Shown here: positions 54,480 through 63,292 of the stretch, piece by piece
Layout of the letters: each line of letters opens with the position of its first letter
How positions within the stretch are numbered: position 1 is the first letter of the stretch
Origin: Mucilaginibacter_A sp965201005
GTDB lineage: Bacteria; Bacteroidota; Bacteroidia; Sphingobacteriales; Sphingobacteriaceae
DNA: 64,000 nucleotides
NCBI RefSeq assembly: GCF_965201005.1
Contig: NZ_OZ241747.1
Span: forward strand, 1,364,001-1,428,000
Direction of reading: 5' to 3'
The notes under the pieces: model-generated
Told to the model about the DNA's origin: nothing
The model's input: the letters and a program-made list of their open reading frames with translations, nothing else
The model's database searches: none
Position numbers and translations under genes: made by a program

Positions 54480-55649
54480 TTATTGATAATCCGCATCATT
54501 TGAAGCTGCAGCAACTTTTGCCTGTCCGGCCAAAAGCGCATCGGCATATTCCCGGTAAAGTACGCGGCGCGGCAGTTCGTCCGGGTAAAATTCGGCATCC
54601 CACAAACCCGAATGATGCCAAACCGTTGGATGGTCCCAATCCGGCCGGTCAATGATCGGGTAGATGCAAACGCCCCAAAACGGAATGTTGTTTTGCAGCA
54701 AGATGGCCGATTCATCAGCCACATATTTGATCCATTTTGGCCGGTCTTCTGCCGGATGGCTGGTTTCTGATAACACCACGGGCCGCTGATAACGATGATA
54801 AGCCTCTGTCATCAAACTGCTGAACGGCCGGAAACGGACATCTAATGGTTCATCAATCCACATCATAAAATGATGGTTTTTCCGTGTCCACTGGTTATTG
54901 TAATAATAGTTAAAGCCCAAAATATCCAAATAATCCGGCGAGCCGCCCAGTTCGGGGCAAAGCCTGCCAGCCAGAATATCCACCGCCTGGTACTGGCTTT
55001 CATGTGCGTTTTTTGCATCGATAATTTCCTCTTCGGTAGCATCAAATTCGGGCACAATCTGCACCAAAGGCTCGGTCGTCATGATCCTGACAGACGGGTC
55101 AACTTCCCGCATCGCCACAATCCCGCGGATGTAGGCGCGCATCAAAGCATATTTTACGTCCCAGCCTTGTCTGTGTGCGTACGGCGTTGTTGCACCTTCA
55201 TCGCCGCCCAGCCACGAAATAAAACTTACCTCATTTATTGGTGTAACAATCAGGGTTTCATCCGGATTGACCGAGCGGTAAAACGTAACGAAAGCACGGC
55301 ACAATGCTTCAAACCGATCGGCAAATTTCGGGTGTAAAGGTGATAGATCATCTGCATAACCGAAATGGCAAATATCCCATAACTGCTGTATGCCGTTGGC
55401 TTTTCCGCTTTGGATCATGTGGGCTACAGCCGTCCAATCGTATTCGTAAGGTCGTTTTTCTACCTTGCTCCAGCGGATGCCTTCACGTACGGTTTTGATA
55501 TTAAATGGTGCCAGATCTTTATAATCCTGGTCGATCAGCTGATAATGTCCGGTCAGGGTCAGCAGATCAACCCGGTCGCCGTAATAATTCATTTGGTCTG
55601 TACATTCATAACCCGCCATCCAAAAAGAGCGGAAAGGGTTTGTGTTCAT
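54480..55649 (-). CDS. GH1-like (clan A) glycoside hydrolase
   Basis: 389 aa, no signal peptide. TIM-barrel with acid/base TPINEVSF (Asn-Glu, about 158-159) and nucleophile VVLSETSHP (about 296); TVREGIRWSKVE and FWGVCIYPIIDRPDWDHPT are further landmarks. Shorter than true family 1 enzymes (about 450 aa), resembling the COG2723-like beta-glucosidase homologues seen next to sugar-nucleotide genes. Substrate unknown. A motif copy lies in its leader (55670-55681). Confidence 0.75.
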   Translation of the reverse strand: MNTNPFRSFWMAGYECTDQMNYYGDRVDLLTLTGHYQLIDQDYKDLAPFNIKTVREGIRWSKVEKRPYEYDWTAVAHMIQSGKANGIQQLWDICHFGYADDLSPLHPKFADRFEALCRAFVTFYRSVNPDETLIVTPINEVSFISWLGGDEGATTPYAHRQGWDVKYALMRAYIRGIVAMREVDPSVRIMTTEPLVQIVPEFDATEEEIIDAKNAHESQYQAVDILAGRLCPELGGSPDYLDILGFNYYYNNQWTRKNHHFMMWIDEPLDVRFRPFSSLMTEAYHRYQRPVVLSETSHPAEDRPKWIKYVADESAILLQNNIPFWGVCIYPIIDRPDWDHPTVWHHSGLWDAEFYPDELPRRVLYREYADALLAGQAKVAAASNDADYQ

Positions 55650-55761
55650 CTCAGTAGTTTTTTATGTGGTAAAAACAGCATTTTAAAAAAGAAAAAACAA
55701 CAGCAATGCTAATATTTTTTCTTTTAAAGCTGTTAACTTTCGTTTGAAAGATGCCACGAAG

Positions 55762-56553
55762 TTACGGAACGAAAATTTCCCCGCGCAGATAAGTAACCGC
55801 TTTGCCGGAAATGAGCACCCGGCCGCCTTTGTTTTCGCACCACAATTCACCTTTTCGTGCCGATAACTGGTAAACGTGCATACTGTTTTTATCCAGCCTT
55901 TTTGCCCAATACGGGATCAAAGTGCAATGCGCCGAACCAGTAACCGGATCTTCAGGCACGCTGCACGACGGCGCAAAAAACCGGGAAACAAAATCAACTT
56001 CTTCGCCCGGAGCGGTTACGATAATGCCGATGACATCAATTTTTGCAAGCAAACTAAAATCAGGTTTCAGGTTGATGATAGCTGCTTCGGATTCGTAAAC
56101 CAAAAAATAATCACGTGATTTCTGGATGATGGAAGGCGTGGCATTTCCGCCCAAAGCTTCAAGCAAAATATCCGGCACTTCGCAGTTTTGCGGCGGCCGG
56201 GCTGGGAAATCCAAAGTATAAATATTGTTTGTTTTGGAAACCACCAATGTTCCGGCAACTTTAGTTTTAAAGCTGATTTGTTTTTCTGCAAAACCCAATT
56301 CTGTAAAAATGATGTGTGCCGAAGCCAAAGTTGCATGTCCGCACAGGTCAATTTCCAGTTCCGGCGTAAACCATCTCAGCATAAAACCATCAGCATCCGG
56401 AACGAAAAATGCTGTTTCTGCCAGGTTATTTTCCAAAGCGATTTTCTGCATCATTTCATCCGGCAACCATTCTTGCAGCGGACAAACAGCCGCCGGGTTT
56501 CCGCCAAAAAGCTGATCGGTAAAGGCATCGGCCTGGTAAATTTTTAAAATCAT
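55762..56553 (-). CDS. PhzF-family isomerase
   Basis: 263 aa. ADAFTDQLFGGNPAAVCPL (about 6-24), catalytic Glu in NNLAETAFFV (about 47), LCGHATLASAHIIF (about 70) and PEDPVTGSAHCTL. The diaminopimelate-epimerase-like fold is complete. PhzF homologues outside phenazine clusters are widespread with unknown substrates. Motif copy 55880 codes DKNSM near the C-terminus. The start is 7 bases from composite element E. Confidence 0.9.
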   Translation of the reverse strand: MILKIYQADAFTDQLFGGNPAAVCPLQEWLPDEMMQKIALENNLAETAFFVPDADGFMLRWFTPELEIDLCGHATLASAHIIFTELGFAEKQISFKTKVAGTLVVSKTNNIYTLDFPARPPQNCEVPDILLEALGGNATPSIIQKSRDYFLVYESEAAIINLKPDFSLLAKIDVIGIIVTAPGEEVDFVSRFFAPSCSVPEDPVTGSAHCTLIPYWAKRLDKNSMHVYQLSARKGELWCENKGGRVLISGKAVTYLRGEIFVP

Positions 56554-56559
56554 TCAGGG

Positions 56560-56714
56560 ACTTGTTTAAAGTTTTTGTCGGAAAATCATTGTGCTTCTTT
56601 TATGCCCGTAAATCTTGTTTTCCAATTTTAGGCCGATAAAAGAAGCATGGAAATTTCCGTTTTTTATGGGATAAAAGAAGCATTGAAAACAGAGTGGGTA
56701 AAATTTAAACAAAT
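56560..56714. repeat. Composite ~150-bp inverted element, copy E (triple-core form)
   Basis: Left outer arm ACTTGTTTA ending 56568, cores GTGCTTCTTTTA (56591, one mismatch), 56637 and 56672, right outer arm TAAACAAATGCT from 56705. Inner-to-outer spacing 34 and 33; core spacing as in copy D. A further core of the other class follows at 56748-56759. These repeats fill nearly all of the 298-bp gap 56554-56851, which must also contain the phzF promoter. Confidence 0.82.
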
Positions 56715-56851
56715 GCTTATCATGTTTTTTAAAATAAACCCAATTGCATGCTGTTTTTATCACCTAAATTTCGGGTGCGGATTTGGTTAATCGGTAAGCT
56801 TAAAACAACCTCCGCAGAAAGCGTTTTGATGGGTTTGTTTTGAATGCAGTT

Positions 56852-57427
56852 TTACAAATGCGTATTGCTCCTGAAAAGTTTGATGGAAATGGCCAGCAGG
56901 ATGATCCCGAAGGCTTTGCGCAAAACGTTTAAACCGGTTTTGCCGAGCAACTTTTCTAAAACCTGCACATTTTTAAGCACCAGATAAACAAAAATAGTGT
57001 TTAGCGTGATGCCGACCAGGATGTTTTGGGTTTGGTATTCTGATTTTAAAGAAAGTAAAGTGGTCATGGTTCCGGCACCGGCAATCAGCGGAAAGGCGAG
57101 CGGAACGATGGAAGCGGTTGAGGAGATTTCTTCTTCCTTGAACAAACGAACGCCCAAAATCAGTTCGACCGCAATCACAAAAATGACCAGCGAACCGGCA
57201 ATGGCAAACGAGGCGACATCAATGTTGATGATGGCCAGGAGCTGATCGCCCACGAAAAGGAAAATCACCATCAGTATAAAAACTGTTAAGGATGCTTTTT
57301 CGGATTCGATTTTTCCGGATTTCTGGCGCATATCAATGATGATCGGGATGGTGCCGATAATATCAATAATGGCAAAAAGGATCATCGTAACGGAAAGGAT
57401 TTCCCTGGGGTTGAATTTCAGCATCAT
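56852..57427 (-). CDS. MarC-family integral membrane protein
   Basis: 191 aa from ATG 57427 (or the adjacent ATG at 57424); the frame stays open further into the MFS gene, but that part has no MarC similarity. Six TM helices, LFAIIDIIGTIPIII near the N-terminus, and PLAFPLIAGAGTMTTLL (about 109-125) as MarC landmark. Function of the family is unsettled. Its start overlaps the MFS stop (ATGATG/TGA), so the two are coupled. Confidence 0.88.
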   Translation of the reverse strand: MMLKFNPREILSVTMILFAIIDIIGTIPIIIDMRQKSGKIESEKASLTVFILMVIFLFVGDQLLAIINIDVASFAIAGSLVIFVIAVELILGVRLFKEEEISSTASIVPLAFPLIAGAGTMTTLLSLKSEYQTQNILVGITLNTIFVYLVLKNVQVLEKLLGKTGLNVLRKAFGIILLAISIKLFRSNTHL

Positions 57428-58593
57428 ATCGGGTTGGTTTTTTCTTTTGAGCGTAAAATCAAGGTATATAAAAATCCGGCTAAAATGAATAAAGCGGACA
57501 AAAAGAAAACAAAATGCACGGAAAAACCTGAAATCAAACCGGCACTGATCGGGCCTAATATCTGGCCGATCGAAGCATAAGATTGATTGATCCCAAGCGT
57601 TTGGCCTTGTTCGTTTTCTGCTACACGTTCGGAAATAACTGCGTTCAGCATCGGGTTCCGCAATCCGTTGAACAAACCGTAAACACACATACATCCTGCA
57701 AAAAATATAAGCTGATTGGTAAAGCCGGAAAGCAGCATCGCCACAAAACAAAAAACAAGTGATAAAAGAAGTATGAAAGATTTGGAAGTAAAAATTTTGT
57801 TGATATAAGGAACGGCGAGCTGCATTAAAATACCGGAAATGCCAAAGCCGGCAAAGAAAACGCCAATCTGGAATGGTGTTATTTTAAGCGTATCTGCCGT
57901 AAATGTCTGGAAGCCAATGATCATGGCAAATTGTGCCGTGGTCAATAAAAAGCCGATAAAAACAGCACTTCCCACAACCGGTTTTTTCAGTATGGTGATC
58001 AACGATTTGAAACTGAACTTACTGCCGCTTTTACGCTTATGTTCCTGATTGGTTTCTTTTAAAAAGAAGTAACAGCAAAGCACACCGGTCAGCGCGATCC
58101 CGGCGGAAAACCAAAACGGTGCCTGCAAACTGATTTTACTTAAAACGCCACCGATTGCAGGGCCGATAACGAAACCAAAGCCAAAAGCCGAACCAATGAT
58201 GCCGAAGTTTTTGGCGCGGTCTTCGGGCGTAGAGGAATCTGAAACCATTGCCTGGGCCACAGAAATGTTGCCGCCGGTGATACCGTCCAAAATCCGGGCT
58301 CCAAAAAGCATGACTATACTGCGTGCTTCTGCAAAGAGAACAAAAGAAATGCAGGTGCCGATCAGGCTGATGATCAAAATCGGTTTGCGGCCGTATTTAT
58401 CAGACAATGAGCCTAAAACCGGTGTGGCAAAAAATTGTGCGATAGAAAAAGAAGCGGTCAGCAAGCCAAGTGTTTGCTCGGTGATGCCAAACTGCTTACC
58501 GTACGGATAAATGAGCGGGACGATAATGCCAAAACCCAGGGAATTGATGACACAAATAAAAACCAGCACCCATAAGTTTTTGTTGTTTTTCAT
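57424..58593 (-). CDS. MFS transporter, multidrug-efflux type
   Basis: 389 aa, 12 TM helices. Motif A GSLSDKYGRKPILI (about 61-74) between TM2 and TM3 and SIAQFFATPVLG before it; ISRVAENEQGQ-like loop EQGQTLGINQSYASIGQ in the second half. TetA/Bmr-like drug:proton antiporter by family; substrate unknown. First gene of an operon with MarC. Motif copy 57763 codes ILLL. Confidence 0.87.
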   Translation of the reverse strand: MKNNKNLWVLVFICVINSLGFGIIVPLIYPYGKQFGITEQTLGLLTASFSIAQFFATPVLGSLSDKYGRKPILIISLIGTCISFVLFAEARSIVMLFGARILDGITGGNISVAQAMVSDSSTPEDRAKNFGIIGSAFGFGFVIGPAIGGVLSKISLQAPFWFSAGIALTGVLCCYFFLKETNQEHKRKSGSKFSFKSLITILKKPVVGSAVFIGFLLTTAQFAMIIGFQTFTADTLKITPFQIGVFFAGFGISGILMQLAVPYINKIFTSKSFILLLSLVFCFVAMLLSGFTNQLIFFAGCMCVYGLFNGLRNPMLNAVISERVAENEQGQTLGINQSYASIGQILGPISAGLISGFSVHFVFFLSALFILAGFLYTLILRSKEKTNPI

Positions 58594-58629
58594 CAGATAT
58601 AATTAACAGCTAAGGAAAGTATTAAAATT

Positions 58630-58661
58630 AAAAAAGGTTCTGCGTGGCAGAACCTTTTTTG
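58630..58661. terminator. Strong hairpin terminator after the APC permease
   Basis: AAAAAGGTTCTG, loop CGTGG, CAGAACCTTTTTT; 12-bp perfect stem. Confidence 0.92.
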
Positions 58662-58678
58662 TAAGTATGTTTTAAATA

Positions 58679-60193
58679 CTAATCTATAAAATTAGGTTTT
58701 GGAGGATCAATGGGTTCTACAACAATACCTTTATTTTGCAGTACAGAATGCTTTTTGCTATATGTAAAATAAATTACAAAACCGATTAATAGCCAGACAA
58801 TTAAACGCAGCCAGTTTGGCCAGCCTAAGCCCAAAATCATCAAACCACAAACAAGTGCGCCTAAAATAGGCACTAAAGGAACCCATGGTGTTTTAAATTC
58901 GCGTTTCAATTCCGGATTGGTTTTACGCAATACAATTACCGCAATACAAACCAGGATGAAGGCAAACAAAGTTCCGATACTGGTCATATCGCCTACAATA
59001 TCCCCGGGTACAAAAGCTGCAAACAAACCTACCAGTATCAAAATAAACCAGCTTGCTTTGTAAGGCGTTTTATATTTTGGGTGGATATCGCTAAAAACTT
59101 TTGGCAACAAACCATCGCGGCTCATGGAATAAAACACGCGCGACTGGCCTAAAAGCATTACCAAAATTACGGATGAAAACCCGGCCAAAATTGCTACAGT
59201 TACCAGTTTGCTTAACCAGCCGTAGCCGATCATATATTTATTGATTACGAATACTACGGAAGCTTCTTTACCGGAAGTCCTGAAATCTTCTACGGTTGCA
59301 ATTCCGGTCAGTACATGTGCAAAAAGAATATACAAAACGGTACAAATGGCAAGCGAACCCAAAATGCCAATCGGCATATCACGTTTTGGGTTAACGGCTT
59401 CCTGAGCGGTTGTGCTTACGGCATCAAAGCCGATAAAAGCAAAAAATACAACTCCGGCCGCACCGATAATCCCCCAGAAACCGCCAAAATTATGTGGTAA
59501 ACCATCAGGGTCAATATAAGTAGTTGCTGCAGGAATGTAAGGTGTATGATTTGCCGGGTTGATGAATTTCCAACCTAAAACAATAATTAAAACTACAATG
59601 GAAACTTTAGTGATTACGATTATACCATTGACCAAAGCTGATTCCTGTGTGCCGCGGATCAGTAGCATGGTTAAAATTATGACAATAAACAATGCAGGTA
59701 AGTTGATGATTCCGTGTACGTCCCCTGCATGTTGAAAAGGCGAGTGGCACCATTGATAGGGTATTTCGCTAACGCCCAAAACATCACCCAATAATCTGTT
59801 TAAATATTCACTCCAGGCAATGCCGACCGTTGCGGCACCAACTGCGTATTCTAAAATTAAATCCCAGCCGATAATCCAGGCCATCAGTTCGCCCATAGTT
59901 GCGTAAGTATAAGTATAAGCACTGCCTGCAATTGGGATAGAGGACGATAATTCTGCATAACAAAGTCCAGCAAGTGCACAACCGATGGCAGCAACAATAA
60001 AACCGTAAGTTACTGATGGACCGGCGTTTTGTGCTGCTGCCGCTGCCGTACGAACAAACAAACCCGCCCCGATAATTGCCCCGATGCCCAACGCAATTAA
60101 AGAACCGGCCGTAAGCGTACGCTTCAGGCTTTTTTCAGATTCTGCTGATTCTGCCATCAACTGGCTGATTGGCTTTTTTAAAAATAAACTCAT
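58679..60193 (-). CDS. APC-family amino acid permease
   Basis: 504 aa. LIALGIGAIIGAGLFVRTAA (TM1 with the GxG helix break, about 32-51), ELSSSIPIAGSAYTYTYATMGE in readable parts GSAYTYTYATMGE, GFDAVSTTAQEAVNPKRDMP in readable parts AQEAVNPKRDMP, and about 12-14 TM helices. Resembles the cationic-amino-acid-type (CAT/YfnA) permeases. Free of the 12-bp motif. Gap to the next gene (60194-60492) holds one motif copy (60281-60292) and the divergent promoters. Confidence 0.9.
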   Translation of the reverse strand: MSLFLKKPISQLMAESAESEKSLKRTLTAGSLIALGIGAIIGAGLFVRTAAAAAQNAGPSVTYGFIVAAIGCALAGLCYAELSSSIPIAGSAYTYTYATMGELMAWIIGWDLILEYAVGAATVGIAWSEYLNRLLGDVLGVSEIPYQWCHSPFQHAGDVHGIINLPALFIVIILTMLLIRGTQESALVNGIIVITKVSIVVLIIVLGWKFINPANHTPYIPAATTYIDPDGLPHNFGGFWGIIGAAGVVFFAFIGFDAVSTTAQEAVNPKRDMPIGILGSLAICTVLYILFAHVLTGIATVEDFRTSGKEASVVFVINKYMIGYGWLSKLVTVAILAGFSSVILVMLLGQSRVFYSMSRDGLLPKVFSDIHPKYKTPYKASWFILILVGLFAAFVPGDIVGDMTSIGTLFAFILVCIAVIVLRKTNPELKREFKTPWVPLVPILGALVCGLMILGLGWPNWLRLIVWLLIGFVIYFTYSKKHSVLQNKGIVVEPIDPPKPNFID

Positions 60194-60492
60194 GTAGTTT
60201 TGTTTATATAGATAATTGATATGTTCTGCAATTCCAAACGTAATTATTTTTACTGAGAAAAAAGAAATGTATCCGGCCTGATGCTTCTTTTATCGGCTAA
60301 AAATTGGTCAAATCTTTTTGCTTTGGTTTTATTACAGGTCAAATTTAAAAACCGGTGCAAAATAATAGTTTTGTGGTTCGGTCTTTCTTTAAAAAGTAAA
60401 CTGTTTTATAAAATTTTTGGCAATTTTCCTCAAAAACAAATAGTTTCGGAAAATTAAATTGTCAATTGATCTGTTTTCCCTCAACCTGAAAA

Positions 60493-61908
60493 ATGCCTGA
60501 TAAAAGAAGCATACTGTTTTTAGCCCTGTTTTTTTGCTGTGGATTGTTGCACGCGCAAAGCCTCAACTTAAAATTACAAACCGCTTTTGCCCGTTTAGAG
60601 CAGGATACACAATGCAAATATGCCTCGGTTTCGCTTACGGTTTTGGATGCGAAAACAGGCGAAACCGTTTTTTTGGCCCGCCCGGACATGGGTTTGGCAA
60701 CGGCCTCAACTTTAAAAACCATTACTTCTATAACCGCTTTTAATTTGCTGGGGAAGGATTTTCAATACCAAACCACTTTGGGTTACCGCGGAATAATTGC
60801 TGCGGATGGAACTTTGAACGGCGATTTAATTATTAAAGGCGGCGGCGACCCAACACTTGGCAGCTGGCGTTATGGTTCCTCCAAAGAAAACACGGTTTTG
60901 AAAACTTGGGTTGAAGCGGTCCAAAAAGCCGGGATCAAAAAGATTACAGGATCAATCATTGGTGATGATACTGTTTTTGGCACACAAAAAATCCCGGATG
61001 GCTGGATTTGGCAGGACCTGGGCAATTATTATGGTGCCGGAACTTCGGGTTTGTGCTGGCGCGAAAACCAGTTCGACATAAAATTACAGCAAACACAAGT
61101 TGGAAATCCGGTAAAAATTTTAAGGCAGGTCCCGGCAATGCCTTACCTTCACTTTAACAATGAATTGCTGACCGGTGCTCCGGGTTCCGGCGATCAGGCT
61201 TACGCATATTTGCCCGATAAAAACAGCATCATGTATTTGCGTGGTACTTATGCGGAAGATTTGACCAAACGCACTATTTCTGCAGCCCTTCCTGATCCGG
61301 CTTATGATGCTGCTTTTCGTTTGACCGATACTTTATACAAATTGAAAATTGTTGCCATTGGAATGCCGGAATCAACAGAAACTTTTGCGTCTTTAAAAAG
61401 ACAAATGCCGCAAGCCGATCAGGTTATAGCCAATATTGCATCACCAAAATTAAGCGAAATCATATTTTGGCTGAATAAAAAAAGCATCAATTTATATGCA
61501 GAGCAACTGTTAAAAACCATCGCCCGGAAAGCCGGTAAACCAGCTACCACAGCAAACGGTGTGGCAGTTTTGCAGGACTTTTGGAAGACAAAAGGCATCG
61601 ACCCGAATACGTTGAACATTTTTGATGGAAGCGGTTTATCGCCCGGCGACCGGGTAACTACATTAACCATAGCTAAAATCCTGGCTTCGGCAAAAAAGGA
61701 AAGCTGGTTCCCGGATTTTTTAAAAAGTTTGCCAATTTATAATGAAATGACGATGAAAAGCGGCAGCATCAACAGCGTTTTGGCCTATGCCGGTTATCAA
61801 ATCAACAACGGAAGGGATCTGTGCTTTTCCATCATCGTAAATAATTACAGCGGAAAAACTTCGGCTATTAAAGCTAAAATGTTTAAAGTTTTGGATGAAT
61901 TGAAATAG
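60493..61908 (+). CDS. dacB: D-alanyl-D-alanine carboxypeptidase/endopeptidase, PBP4 (DacB) type
   Basis: 471 aa with signal peptide (ILFLALFFCCGLLHAQ). SxxK ASTLKT (Ser about 72), DGSGLSPGDRVT (about 377; relatives usually have Asn where Asp follows Gly here), and KSG (about 421, the KTG motif). Class C PBP that trims peptidoglycan crosslinks in the periplasm. The start ATGCCT and following DKRSI are written around motif copy 60501, overlapped head-on by another at 60511; copy 61218 codes DKNSIM inside. Confidence 0.9.
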   Translation: MPDKRSILFLALFFCCGLLHAQSLNLKLQTAFARLEQDTQCKYASVSLTVLDAKTGETVFLARPDMGLATASTLKTITSITAFNLLGKDFQYQTTLGYRGIIAADGTLNGDLIIKGGGDPTLGSWRYGSSKENTVLKTWVEAVQKAGIKKITGSIIGDDTVFGTQKIPDGWIWQDLGNYYGAGTSGLCWRENQFDIKLQQTQVGNPVKILRQVPAMPYLHFNNELLTGAPGSGDQAYAYLPDKNSIMYLRGTYAEDLTKRTISAALPDPAYDAAFRLTDTLYKLKIVAIGMPESTETFASLKRQMPQADQVIANIASPKLSEIIFWLNKKSINLYAEQLLKTIARKAGKPATTANGVAVLQDFWKTKGIDPNTLNIFDGSGLSPGDRVTTLTIAKILASAKKESWFPDFLKSLPIYNEMTMKSGSINSVLAYAGYQINNGRDLCFSIIVNNYSGKTSAIKAKMFKVLDELK

Positions 61909-61986
61909 GATTGTTGCCTGTAACGTTTTTGGATAAAAATCACAAAGTGCAAAAAGGATCCTAAAAAAACACCGATAAAAACAGTA

Positions 61987-62664
61987 TCAATTAATTTGCC
62001 AGTCAATCGGTTCGATGCTGTTTTCTTCCAAAATTACGTTCGCTTCCAAAAAATGATCGCAACCAAAAAAACCATTGTGCGCGGCAAACGGCGAAGGGTG
62101 CGCCGCTTCCAGCAAATGGTGTTTTGCCGGATCGATCAACGCACTTTTGGCTTGTGCAAATTTCCCCCAAAGTAAAAAAACAACGTTTTCTTTTCGGTTG
62201 GAGATTTCGGTTATCACTTTGTCCGTAAAAATTTCCCAGCCATGTTTTTGGTGAGAACCGGCCTGATTGGCACGCACGGTCAAAGTGGCGTTCAGCATTA
62301 AAACGCCCTGCTGTGCCCAATGTGTCAAATCGCCGTTTTTCGGGATCACGTATTCCGGATATTCCTGCTGCAGTTCTTTAAAAATATTTTGTAAAGACGG
62401 TGGGACAGCTATGCCTTTTTGAACCGAAAAAGACAAGCCATGTGCCTGATTTGCACCATGATACGGATCCTGACCGATGATTACCACTTTTACATCATCA
62501 AAAGGTGTTTGGGCAAAAGCATTAAAAATATCCTTGCTTTTCGGGTAAACAACATGTCCGGTTTGTTTTTCTTCCTGCAAAAAAGCTTTTAGTTTCAGCA
62601 TGTAATCTTTTTCAAACTCAGGCTTTAAAATTTCCAGCCAGGAAGGCTCTAATGCAATCGACAT
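61987..62664 (-). CDS. ung: Uracil-DNA glycosylase
   Basis: 225 aa. Removes uracil from DNA. Catalytic water-activating loop GQDPYHGANQAHGLSFSV (about 63-80) and the Leu-loop HPSPFAAHNGFFGCDHF (about 187-203) are intact, as is WAQQGVLMLN. The stop codon touches motif copy 61976-61987. Confidence 0.96.
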   Translation of the reverse strand: MSIALEPSWLEILKPEFEKDYMLKLKAFLQEEKQTGHVVYPKSKDIFNAFAQTPFDDVKVVIIGQDPYHGANQAHGLSFSVQKGIAVPPSLQNIFKELQQEYPEYVIPKNGDLTHWAQQGVLMLNATLTVRANQAGSHQKHGWEIFTDKVITEISNRKENVVFLLWGKFAQAKSALIDPAKHHLLEAAHPSPFAAHNGFFGCDHFLEANVILEENSIEPIDWQIN

Positions 62665-62734
62665 AAAATATTTCTAAAAATTGATTTAACGTACAAATTA
62701 GCGGATATTTGCTATCCAAATTTAAATACATCAA

Positions 62735-63289
62735 ATGCGAAATATTGTTCGGTTAATTATAGCTTGTGTAATTTTGGGTGCAGCGGTTACGCTGGCCGCT
62801 TTTGGTTTCTGGTGGTGGGCGGTTTTGGTTTTCCTGATCGGCGGAATTGTGCTGCTGACGTTCTTTTTCAATGAAAACATGCTGCTGGCCCAATATTTTA
62901 TGCGGAAGGAAAACATGCCGAAAGCAGAAGGTTTTTTGGCGAGGATCACCGATTACGAAAAGCAATTGATCCGCAACCAGCATGGTTATTACAATTTGTT
63001 GCTGGGTTTGATCGAATCCAACAAATCTCCGCTGAAATCAGAGAAGTTTTTTAAGAAATCATTGTCGCTCGGCATGTCGATGTCGCACAATATTGCCTTG
63101 GCAAAACTAAGCCTGGCCGGAATTTCCATGTCAAAACGCAACAAACGCGAAGCCGAAATGTACCTGAAAGAAGCGCAAAAAGCAGATAAAAACAAGTTGT
63201 TGGCCGAGCAGATCAAAATGATGAAAGGCCAAATGGCGCAAATGGACAAGCAGCAGGTTGTGCGCGGTGGTTTCAGGCAGCAGTTCTAG
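62735..63289 (+). CDS. Membrane protein with TPR-like helices, unknown function
   Basis: 184 aa. Two adjacent TM helices (about 5-22 and 25-46: LIIACVILGAAVTLAAFGFW and VLVFLIGGIVLLTFF), then a cytoplasmic helical region with TPR-like periodicity (KAEGFLARITDY, YYNLLLGLIESNKS, KSEKFFKKSLSLG, AEMYLKEAQKADK) ending in a Gln/Met-rich tail. I recognise no named family. The TPR part suggests a scaffold role. Confidence 0.7.
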   Translation: MRNIVRLIIACVILGAAVTLAAFGFWWWAVLVFLIGGIVLLTFFFNENMLLAQYFMRKENMPKAEGFLARITDYEKQLIRNQHGYYNLLLGLIESNKSPLKSEKFFKKSLSLGMSMSHNIALAKLSLAGISMSKRNKREAEMYLKEAQKADKNKLLAEQIKMMKGQMAQMDKQQVVRGGFRQQF

Positions 63290-63292
63290 CGG

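Noticed and set aside
57428..57751. N-terminal extension of MarC into the MFS gene
   Set aside because: The extension is rich in Arg, Cys and Phe, lies wholly within the MFS coding frame on the same strand, and the true MarC start overlaps the MFS stop as ATGATG.
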